A stretch of DNA of 11,072 nt from JBLHKS01 sp047620505 (GTDB lineage: Bacteria; Verrucomicrobiota; Verrucomicrobiia; Verrucomicrobiales; DEV007), in the NCBI GenBank assembly GCA_047620505.1, contig JBLHKS010000226.1, positions 1 to 11,072 on the forward strand, written 5' to 3'. This document shows, one piece after another, positions 1-5,950 of this stretch. The number at the start of each line of letters is the position of its first letter. Position 1 is the stretch's first letter. Under the pieces are notes generated by a model that worked only from the letters and a program-made list of their open reading frames with translations, ran no database searches and was not told the DNA's origin. A program made the position numbers and the translations under genes.

Positions 1-57
1 AAAGCCTGAAGTCAGCAGCGCGCGGATTTCGGTCCTTTGCCAACTACCGCATTCGAA

Positions 58-333
58 TCATGTTTTTCTGCGCAAAGTTAGATCTCTTTCCGTTAGATAG
101 TTGCCACGAAAATCCCTGAAGAGCCCCTTTTTCAGCACACGTCGCTTCACTAGGCGCTTCAAATACAATTCCAATGTGGGATTCGGGAATCTCAGTCCAA
201 ACTGCGCACTGATTGCTTCATGAATACTTTGCGCCGTAATTGGCCCGCTCTCTCCATGCAGAGCGTCTACCACAAAAGCGCCAAGGTAATCAATATAGTC
301 TTTGTTTGAATGATCAAAATTGACCTTCAGCAT
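58..333 (-). CDS. Small protein of unknown function, winged-helix-like, possibly a truncated N-terminal domain
   Basis: I do not recognise this gene. From the start chosen here it encodes 91 residues. The first half (MLKVNFDHSNKDYIDYLGAF) looks like a helical segment. The second half has a winged-helix look: a helix, then FGLRFPNPTLELYLKRLVKR as a possible recognition helix, then RRVLKKGLFRDFRGNYL as a basic wing. I chose the ATG at 333 because GGTGAG lies 7 nt upstream of it. The frame is also open to ATGs at 375 and 426 and a TTG at 438, none with a well-spaced ribosome site. A weak promoter-like pair, TTGATT (466-471) and TATGTA (443-448) spaced 17 nt, lies upstream on the same strand. The product ends at a TGA at 58-60, but the frame stays open from there to the window edge, so this may be the front of a longer, interrupted gene. 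Local base composition is AT-rich compared with the operon to its right. Confidence 0.5.
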   Translation of the reverse strand: MLKVNFDHSNKDYIDYLGAFVVDALHGESGPITAQSIHEAISAQFGLRFPNPTLELYLKRLVKRRVLKKGLFRDFRGNYLTERDLTLRRKT

Positions 334-438
334 CGCAATGCTCACCAAAGATTGTTTCCGCGTATTTGCATTCATACAAAAAATTGTGCTATTGAATTGA
401 CCTCGTCCGGCGGGGCCGGGAGGCATAACCTCATTCAA

Positions 439-952
439 TGATTACATATTCACAAGATTGACAAAAATCAAGACTGTATCGAAAAATGTCTTCGGCGAGA
501 CGAAAACCTTGCGTCACGGTCGCGATAAACGCCAACAGTGGGACGCGCTGAGCAAGTGACGTTCGAAACCCCAGAGCAGGTCGTCAACCTTGGCCCGGAT
601 CTGAGGGAGAATGAGGTCAGTCAGCACATCCTGACACTCCTCCGATTGCTAAGCGCGAAACCCCGGCATTTTCAGACGCCCCCTCGGATTTCCCGCTGAC
701 GCATTGCATTGGAATTGCGGAGCTTTAAAAAGATCCCATCACCCACTCTATATCTGTAATCTGAGCCCACTTGCTGGCCACACGTCAGTCCGCTTGAGAT
801 TTCAATTCGGCCTCGATCCCCTGAAGCCCCAGTTGCCCACTCGGTCAAAAGACTGCCCGGGATGCCGACGGCAAAGCCGACCACGAGGGCCGGGAACATC
901 TCCTCAGATTTGTGGGGGTAAAACAGGAGAAAAGGAGATCGCAAAAATCGTC
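439..952. other. Gene-poor stretch downstream of the phosphonate operon, with ORF scraps only
   Basis: I see no convincing gene here. Two minus-strand open stretches look faintly coding but lack good starts. One spans about 514-648 (44 codons, containing LTDLILPQIRAKVDDLLWGF). The other spans 672 to about 898 (starting MFPALVVGFAVGIPGSLLTE); its ATG has a GAGGAG touching it with no spacing. They lie in different frames and could be pieces of one decayed gene or chance. Downstream of the ppd stop there is only a 6-bp inverted repeat (TCTCCT/AGGAGA) with a long loop and no T-tract, so I do not call a terminator. The segment 421-480 is markedly AT-rich (about 32% GC by hand count). Confidence 0.5.
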
Positions 953-2083
953 TCAATCGATGTCGGACAGGAACTGGGTGAAGGCCGTCTTGTTTTCGAT
1001 GGGCGAAGATTTCGGCCGGCCGAGGTCGGATCGTGCGCCTTTCCGAACCATAATCTCCAGCAGGGCCGGGCCGCGGGCGGAACGAAGCCGGGCGACCATC
1101 TCCGGCAGTTCCTCGCGCCGCTCGACGCGCCATGCCTCGGTGTAACCGCAGGCCTTGACGATTTCCGTGAATGAGACCTGCTGGCCCGCGGACGGCATCC
1201 CGCCAACGGAATCGTGGACGCCGTTGTTCAGGATGACGTGCTTGAAGTTCGCCACACCGGCCGCGCCGACAATCGCCGTGCCGCCCATGTGCATCAGCAT
1301 TGCGCCGTCACCGTCCAGACAGAATACCTGCCGTTCCGGCTTGGCCAGGGCGATGCCCATGGCGATCTGCGAGGCATGCCCCATCCCGCCGACCGTGAGG
1401 AATTCCCGGTGATGACCTTGGCCGGCTCGCGCGCGGTATTCGTAGAGTTCGCGAGAAATGTGCCCAGTGGTGGAAACGATCGCATCGGTCTCGCCCAGCG
1501 CTGATACGACGGCCTCGATCGCTCCCTCGCGGGTCATTTCAAATTGCCCCGACTCCTGCTCCTTCGCTTTGTAGGGCTCGAACGTGCCTTTGCGGACCAG
1601 CAAGGCGACCGGCCGATTCTCAGCAGCAGCTAGCGCCACTAACTCATCGACTCCGCGCTGGGCCACGTCGGGTTCCGGGTCCAGGACGCGATAGGGAATG
1701 TCCATCGCCTCCAGCATACTGACCATGACCTTGCCCTGCTTGACATGCTGCGGTTCGTCTTTCACGCCGGGCTCGCCGCGCCAGCCGATCAGCATCAGCA
1801 TAGGAATGCTGTAGACCTCGGAGTCAGCCAGCGAAAGCAACGGATTGATCGTGTTGCCCTGGCCAGAATTCTGCAGATAGACGAGCGGTACTTTCCCTGT
1901 CGCCATATGGTATCCGCAAGCCAATGCGACTGCCCCGCCTTCATTCGCCGCCACCACGTGTTTGTCGCTGGCGTGGTCGGCCAGGTAAAAGCAAACCGGT
2001 TTGAGCAGCGAATCCGGGACGCCCGTGAAGAAGTCGACACCGCTCGCCGTAAGCCATTCGTGGAAATCCTGAGAGCGGATCAC
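953..2083 (-). CDS. ppd: Phosphonopyruvate decarboxylase (thiamine diphosphate-dependent)
   Basis: This cytoplasmic enzyme decarboxylates 3-phosphonopyruvate to phosphonoacetaldehyde and CO2. The irreversible step drives the unfavourable PEP mutase reaction forward. The 376-residue length is normal for the family. The N-terminal pyrimidine-binding domain has FFTGVPDSLLKP (18-29) and the catalytic-type Glu in AANEGG (E48). The C-terminal pyrophosphate-binding domain has GMGHAS (233-238) and the metal/ThDP motif, GDG at 258-260 with NN at 286-287, followed by GVHDSVGG. The start is GTG, overlapping the pepM stop by 4 nt (GTGA), with a strong GGAGGGAGGGG site just upstream, so translation is probably coupled to pepM. 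It is the last gene of the operon. Related sulfopyruvate and acetolactate-type decarboxylases share the fold, but adjacency to pepM and phnW settles the substrate. Confidence 0.95.
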   Translation of the reverse strand: MIRSQDFHEWLTASGVDFFTGVPDSLLKPVCFYLADHASDKHVVAANEGGAVALACGYHMATGKVPLVYLQNSGQGNTINPLLSLADSEVYSIPMLMLIGWRGEPGVKDEPQHVKQGKVMVSMLEAMDIPYRVLDPEPDVAQRGVDELVALAAAENRPVALLVRKGTFEPYKAKEQESGQFEMTREGAIEAVVSALGETDAIVSTTGHISRELYEYRARAGQGHHREFLTVGGMGHASQIAMGIALAKPERQVFCLDGDGAMLMHMGGTAIVGAAGVANFKHVILNNGVHDSVGGMPSAGQQVSFTEIVKACGYTEAWRVERREELPEMVARLRSARGPALLEIMVRKGARSDLGRPKSSPIENKTAFTQFLSDID

Positions 2084-3423
2084 GACGCCCCTCCCTCCGA
2101 CCCTTCCGGAATCAGTCTGATGATTTCTTTGATCGGCATGCAGAGTTCCTCGGCCTCGGCCGCCCGTCCGTGCTTGAGAATGCTCTCGGCGGTCTGGATC
2201 ATGGCCGGGTAAGCGCTGCGCAGAAGCTGGTTGGCGTAAATCACAATGCGTACGCCCGCCTCCGCGAGTTGGTCCTCGGTCGTTTGGGAATAGGTCGACG
2301 GCACCACCACGAGCGGCACGCGTTCTCCGAATGTTGCGAACTCTTTGCAGAAAGTCAGCACCTCGTCGGCGGTCTTCTCTTTGCTGTGGATCATGATCCC
2401 GTTCGCGCCAGCGGCGATGAAGGCCTGCGCCCGGGTCAGCGCGTCGTCCATGCCTGCCTGGAGGATCAGGCTCTCGATGCGGGCGATGACCATGAATTCA
2501 TCCGTCACTTGCGCCTGCTTGCCGCGAGATATTTTGTCGGAGAAGTCCTCAATGTTGTCCTGCATCTGCGACACATCAGTACCGAACAGCGAATTCTTCT
2601 TCAAACCTTTCTTATCTTCAATGATAACAGCGGAGACTCCCATACGCTCCAGGGTGCGGACCATGAAAACGAAGTGCTCGGCGATCCCGCCACTATCGCC
2701 GTCGTAGATAATAGGCTTAGTCGTGGTCTCCATGATATCGGCGACCGTGTTCATGCGCGAAGTGATATCCACGTACTCGATGTCGGGCTTAGCCTTGGCG
2801 GCCGAGTCGGTGAGGCTGCTCATCCAGATGCCGTCGAACTCCCGGCGCTGGCTATCGACCTGGACGCTGACGGTTTCCGCGATCAGGCCGGTCAACCCGC
2901 TGTGGGCCTCGATGATGCGGACCATCGGCTTGGCCTCCAAGAGCCTTTTCAACATTCCTAACCGCATCTGCGGCGTCGTGCCGACATCCCTGAGCGACTT
3001 CGACATTGCCGCCGATGTGACGCTAGGCATATAGCTGGGCTCGATCAGTTTGCCACCCCATGGTCTGAGGGCATCGATGACGCTCTGCCGAGTCCCCCGG
3101 AGCACGCCGGTGTTCCAGTCGTCACGGTGCATGACGTAATCGGGTTTGATCCGCATCAGGTTCGTCATGTAGTCCAGGGACTCCTGGACGACCACTTCCT
3201 TGACGCCGACGATGTTCTCCAAGACAAACTTGCGCTCATCATAGGGCATGTGGGGCATCCGCTGGTATCCGGCGACCGCACTGTCGGACAGCAGTCCGAT
3301 GACTACCTCTCCCAGTGCCGTTGCTTCTTGAATTATGTTAACGTGAGCCGGCGTGATCAGATCGGCGCTCATCGCCAGATAAACCGTCTTCGTCGGATCT
3401 CCTTTTATTTGTTTTTGAGGCAT
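2080..3423 (-). CDS. pepM: Phosphoenolpyruvate mutase with N-terminal nucleotidyltransferase-like domain
   Basis: PEP mutase rearranges phosphoenolpyruvate to phosphonopyruvate, the C-P bond-forming first step of nearly all known phosphonate pathways. The 447 residues form two parts. Residues about 11-145 resemble the CTP_transf-like nucleotidyltransferase fold (TVYLAMSADLITPAHVNII). Residues about 160-445 are the mutase barrel of the isocitrate lyase/PEP mutase superfamily. Mutase residues are all present: W200 and SSLTDS, metal-binding D241 and D243 in IIYDGDSGG, the diagnostic EDKxxxxxNS motif at 269-278, R315 in RIES and H346 in MIHS. That motif separates it from methylisocitrate lyase and other C-C lyases in the superfamily. 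In the N-terminal domain the usual HxGH reads TPAH (24-27) and the ISST-type loop reads SVTSAA (134-139), so nucleotidyl transfer is doubtful. The ATG lies 4 nt after the methyltransferase stop and has only a weak ribosome site. Its stop overlaps the ppd start. Confidence 0.97.
   Translation of the reverse strand: MPQKQIKGDPTKTVYLAMSADLITPAHVNIIQEATALGEVVIGLLSDSAVAGYQRMPHMPYDERKFVLENIVGVKEVVVQESLDYMTNLMRIKPDYVMHRDDWNTGVLRGTRQSVIDALRPWGGKLIEPSYMPSVTSAAMSKSLRDVGTTPQMRLGMLKRLLEAKPMVRIIEAHSGLTGLIAETVSVQVDSQRREFDGIWMSSLTDSAAKAKPDIEYVDITSRMNTVADIMETTTKPIIYDGDSGGIAEHFVFMVRTLERMGVSAVIIEDKKGLKKNSLFGTDVSQMQDNIEDFSDKISRGKQAQVTDEFMVIARIESLILQAGMDDALTRAQAFIAAGANGIMIHSKEKTADEVLTFCKEFATFGERVPLVVVPSTYSQTTEDQLAEAGVRIVIYANQLLRSAYPAMIQTAESILKHGRAAEAEELCMPIKEIIRLIPEGSEGGAS
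2088..2098 (-). promoter_or_regulatory. Ribosome binding site of ppd
   Basis: Read on the minus strand, GGAGGGAGGGG lies inside the last codons of pepM and ends 4 nt before the ppd GTG. It is the strongest Shine-Dalgarno in the operon and supports a GTG start that overlaps the pepM stop codon. Confidence 0.7.
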
Positions 3424-3427
3424 TGTC

Positions 3428-4249
3428 TTAAGGTTTGCGGGCGATCAAGAAAGTGGTCTGCCCAAGCTCCGCGCGGAGCTTTTCGCGATCATTGATGAAG
3501 GCTGTCATGCTGCCGTCTTCGAGCCGGGTTGTCACCGTATCGAGAGCGTGCGCGAGTTCCTCTTCAGTGGCCAGAGACCAGGAAGAATCCCCCGCTCGCC
3601 AAGCCGGATTGAGTGGTCCTGACGGATCCAAATACTGCTCGCCCTGCAACGCTTCGTCGAAGGGGACGACCGCCTCGTAGTTCACGAATCCGGTCTTTTG
3701 AAAATTCTCCTTGAGCAGCTCGGTCGATGGCATGCGCGTCAACATTCGATCAATCGCTTTCGGCACCAGGGCCGCCCACCAGAATCCGTCGCGATGCTGT
3801 TCGTGACCGCTGCTGTTGATGATGAGGACACCGCCAGGCCGCAAGACGCGAAACGCTTCGCGGAAAAATGTCGCCACGTTAGGAAAATCGGCAGTCGAAC
3901 CGTCATCGAGATGGTGGAGAACTTGAGTGCAGATGACACCGTCGAAGAGCCCATCAGCAAACGGCAGCTCGGTGGCGCTCCCCTGCTGAATGCTCACCTT
4001 GGGATTATCGGTGAATCGCTCTTGAGCGACCTTCGCCATGCCCGCATTGAACTCAATGCCATGCAAGGTGCCGAACTGACCGTTAAGCTCAGCGAGGTAG
4101 TTTCCCGTCCCGCAGCCGGCGTCCAGAACTGTCTGCTCGCCCAAGGCTACCGGGGTCGCCGTCAAGTGTTCCAGGATGATCGGAAGGCCGATCGGCGTTC
4201 GCGTATCGTTATAGCTGACAGACGTGCTGTCGTAGTCTTCGTATTCCAT
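3428..4249 (-). CDS. Class I SAM-dependent methyltransferase embedded in the phosphonate operon
   Basis: This is a cytoplasmic methyltransferase of 273 residues with the UbiE/Methyltransf_11-type Rossmann fold. Visible motifs are motif I VLDAGCGTGNY (41-51), an acidic ribose-binding residue E66 after the second strand, GSATELPFADGLFDGV (90-105) with VLHHL (110-114) as motif II region, and RVLRPGGVLIIN (134-145) as motif III. A C-terminal extension (about 150-273), rich in aromatic and acidic residues, probably forms the substrate pocket. No signal peptide or membrane segment is visible. It lies between phnW (33 nt upstream) and pepM (4 nt downstream), so it is almost certainly co-transcribed with the pathway. 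The acceptor cannot be read from sequence. Context makes a phosphonate such as 2-aminoethylphosphonate (N- or O-methylation) the leading guess. Arsenite methyltransferase is disfavoured because no cysteine set typical of that family is present. Confidence 0.9.
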   Translation of the reverse strand: MEYEDYDSTSVSYNDTRTPIGLPIILEHLTATPVALGEQTVLDAGCGTGNYLAELNGQFGTLHGIEFNAGMAKVAQERFTDNPKVSIQQGSATELPFADGLFDGVICTQVLHHLDDGSTADFPNVATFFREAFRVLRPGGVLIINSSGHEQHRDGFWWAALVPKAIDRMLTRMPSTELLKENFQKTGFVNYEAVVPFDEALQGEQYLDPSGPLNPAWRAGDSSWSLATEEELAHALDTVTTRLEDGSMTAFINDREKLRAELGQTTFLIARKP

Positions 4250-4258
4250 AATGTGTGT

Positions 4259-4264
4259 TCCCTC
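4259..4264 (-). promoter_or_regulatory. Ribosome binding site of the methyltransferase gene
   Basis: GAGGGA on the minus strand lies 9 nt before the methyltransferase ATG at 4249, in the 33-nt gap after phnW. It supports the chosen start and independent ribosome loading at this gene. Confidence 0.6.
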
Positions 4265-4282
4265 GGTATTGTCGTTAGGGAG

Positions 4283-5413
4283 TTAGTCGGAAACCGCCAC
4301 AGCCACATCCATCTCGGAAAGTGTGGTTTGAATCGCCGCTAACAATAAATCGATATCGCTCTCAAACAGGCTGCCGATGTTGCCGATGCGAAAACAATCC
4401 ACCTCGGTCAGCTTGCCTGGATAAATCACCATGCCCTTGGCGGACAGCCCTTGATAGAAGGCCTCAAACTCAAAGTTCGGGTCTTCCGGAAACAGGAAAG
4501 TGGTAATGATGTGGCTCTGAGATTCGGCGGGGACGTACTCGCGAAATCCCATCCGCCGCATCCCGCGCAGCAACGCCGCGTGATTCGCCGCGTAGCGCTT
4601 GGCTCGGCCAGCGACGCCGCCTTCACTGTCCAACTCACTCAGGGCCTGGCGAAGCGCGAGAAGCACGTGAGTCGGAGGCGTAAAACGGAATTGCCCGGAT
4701 TTTTCGAGCCCCTCCCACTGCGCAAGCAAGTCAAGACTGACCGTGCGCGCTGAACCGGCGCTGGCCAGCAGCTGCTGACGATTGGCGATCACAAACGAGA
4801 CGCCCGGGGTCCCTTCGATGCACTTATTGGCTGATGAAGCGAGGAAGTCGATTTTGGCCTCGTTCATATTCAGCGGCATGCCGCCAAAACTGCTCATCGC
4901 ATCGACGAAAAAGGTCCGCTCGAACTCCCGGACCACCGCTCCGATCTCTTCGACCGGATTCAGCACGCCAGACGACGTTTCGCAGTGCACCAGGGCGACA
5001 TGCGTGATCGCGTCGTCGCCGGCCAGGCTCTGGCGGACCTGCTCCGGAACCGCTGGCGTATTCTCGGCCACTTCGATCGCGACCGTTTCGATCCCATGCC
5101 GCTTCGCGATGTCGCGGATGCGCCTGCCGTAGGCGCCGTTGATGATAACCAAAAGCTTTCCGTCGTTGGGAATCACCGATGAAATGAACGATTCGATCCC
5201 AAACGTGCCGCTCCCCTGCATCAGGATCGCCTCGAAACCGTCTGCCTGGCTGACGCCAGCAAGCTCCAGCAAAATTTGCCGAATCTCCTGCACGACGCTG
5301 ACGAATTCGGAGTCCCGCGATCCCAAGTCACGCAACATCGCCTCTTTGACGGAGCCGCTGGTCGTGAGAGGACCGGGCGTGAACAGCAGATTGTCTTTTT
5401 GTGGTAGCGTCAT
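4283..5413 (-). CDS. phnW: 2-aminoethylphosphonate--pyruvate transaminase
   Basis: This PLP-dependent class V aminotransferase interconverts 2-aminoethylphosphonate plus pyruvate and phosphonoacetaldehyde plus alanine. With pepM and ppd beside it, and no phosphonatase (phnX) or phnA/phnY seen, it is expected to run in the synthetic direction. The 376 residues match the family length. Visible features are the N-terminal LLFTPGPLTTS (9-19), GSGT phosphate-binding loop (67-70), HCETSSG (143-149), D171 in FFVDAMSSFGG, the Schiff-base lysine K197 in SSANKCIEG, and a conserved-type arginine R342 in CFRIGNIG. The ATG is supported because an in-frame TGA lies two codons upstream and a later start would remove the FTPGPL segment. 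It is the first gene of the operon, and its ribosome site is weak. Confidence 0.96.
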   Translation of the reverse strand: MTLPQKDNLLFTPGPLTTSGSVKEAMLRDLGSRDSEFVSVVQEIRQILLELAGVSQADGFEAILMQGSGTFGIESFISSVIPNDGKLLVIINGAYGRRIRDIAKRHGIETVAIEVAENTPAVPEQVRQSLAGDDAITHVALVHCETSSGVLNPVEEIGAVVREFERTFFVDAMSSFGGMPLNMNEAKIDFLASSANKCIEGTPGVSFVIANRQQLLASAGSARTVSLDLLAQWEGLEKSGQFRFTPPTHVLLALRQALSELDSEGGVAGRAKRYAANHAALLRGMRRMGFREYVPAESQSHIITTFLFPEDPNFEFEAFYQGLSAKGMVIYPGKLTEVDCFRIGNIGSLFESDIDLLLAAIQTTLSEMDVAVAVSD

Positions 5414-5509
5414 CGATCAGGGTGGCGGTGAGCCACGGAGCTGCTTAAATTAGGTTGGAGAGGGCTCCCGCCAGACGAGAGATGTCCACGCCGCACAGCA
5501 AGAGAAGCA

Positions 5510-5536
5510 CTGACGAAAAGATCAGATAGCCGTCAG
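5510..5536. repeat. Inverted repeat in the phnW upstream region
   Basis: CTGACG at 5510-5515 is mirrored by CGTCAG at 5531-5536, with a 15-nt AT-rich centre. It lies about 100 nt upstream of the phnW start. It could be an operator half-site pair or a weak leader hairpin, but a 6-bp repeat can also occur by chance. Confidence 0.25.
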
Positions 5537-5547
5537 GCTTCGCATAC

Positions 5548-5573
5548 GCGTGTCGACCATGTGGGCGACACGC
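5548..5573. terminator. Stem-loop upstream of phnW, possible weak terminator or leader hairpin
   Basis: GCGTGTCG (5548-5555) pairs perfectly with CGACACGC (5566-5573) across a 10-nt loop. On the plus strand it is followed by CCTTTTC, a poor T-tract, so it could be a weak plus-strand terminator, although no complete plus-strand gene precedes it. On the minus strand it lies 135-160 nt before phnW and would be in a long leader if transcription starts further up. No riboswitch class was recognised. Confidence 0.3.
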
Positions 5574-5662
5574 CCTTTTCACAAATCATTGACGAAGATA
5601 TTTGTTTTTCGTCCGTTGGGCCGGTTTCAGGCCGGTCAGGCGATTGGCGGATCTAGTCTTGA

Positions 5663-5863
5663 CCACAGATCGTCTCCACATTCGACGTAAACTGGTGCCA
5701 GGTGGCGGTTTACGATTCGGAAACCACAACGACGGTCGGCAAAGATTGGGTCCTTCCCGAACCCCGTCCCGAAGGAAAAGACATGACTCGCATGGCGTGG
5801 GCCGGAGGATTCGGCGCGATTGGAGCAGGGATTGGAGCCATCATCGATAAGATCAGAGGTTGA
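5663..5863 (+). pseudogene. Short plus-strand reading frame, probably the C-terminal remnant of an unknown gene
   Basis: A 66-codon open stretch follows in-frame TAG and TGA codons. The only internal starts are a GTG at 5702 with no ribosome site and an ATG at 5783. Its peptide reads as natural protein: YDSETTTVGKDWVLPEPRPE followed by a glycine-rich hydrophobic tail, WAGGFGAIGAGIGAIIDKIRG, ending at TGA 5861-5863. The tail resembles a short membrane-associating or glycine-zipper segment. No ORF upstream in any plus frame obviously continues it. I do not recognise the family. It could be a 53-residue gene from the GTG, or chance. Confidence 0.3.
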
Positions 5864-5950
5864 TCAGGCGACCGAGCCGGATTTGCGCAAACCAAGGAAA
5901 AAGGTTGGCGCTCGGGGCGTGGATGTGGATGATCCCTGCATATCCTCGCC

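Larger units (their letters stand above)
5414..5950. other. Gene-poor region between the divergent phosphonate operon and the transporter operon
   Basis: This 537-nt region must hold the promoters for phnW (minus) and the transporter operon (plus). I found no clean -35/-10 pair for either. It contains the two inverted repeats and the short plus-strand relic listed separately. Positions 5864-5950 carry no recognisable element, and the transporter ATG has no clear Shine-Dalgarno. Confidence 0.5.

Noticed and set aside
43..65. TTCGAAT, resembling a tRNA T-loop
   Set aside because: The flanking bases do not pair as a T-stem and no anticodon arm or acceptor stem is found around it.
883..945. Possible terminator after ppd (TCTCCT/AGGAGA)
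   Set aside because: The stem is only 6 bp with a loop of about 22 nt and no T-tract follows.
672..1133. Long minus-strand frame overlapping the 3' end of ppd
   Set aside because: The part inside ppd is an arginine-rich shadow of the real gene. Only the part beyond ppd might be a relic, and it is noted in the gene-poor region.
2170..2961. 263-codon plus-strand open frame opposite pepM
   Set aside because: It is antisense to a clearly recognised pepM and its composition is typical of a high-GC shadow frame.
5602..5850. 82-codon plus-strand frame in the intergenic region
   Set aside because: The peptide is basic and low in hydrophobic residues with no domain. The alternative frame over the same bases (5663-5863) looks more protein-like.
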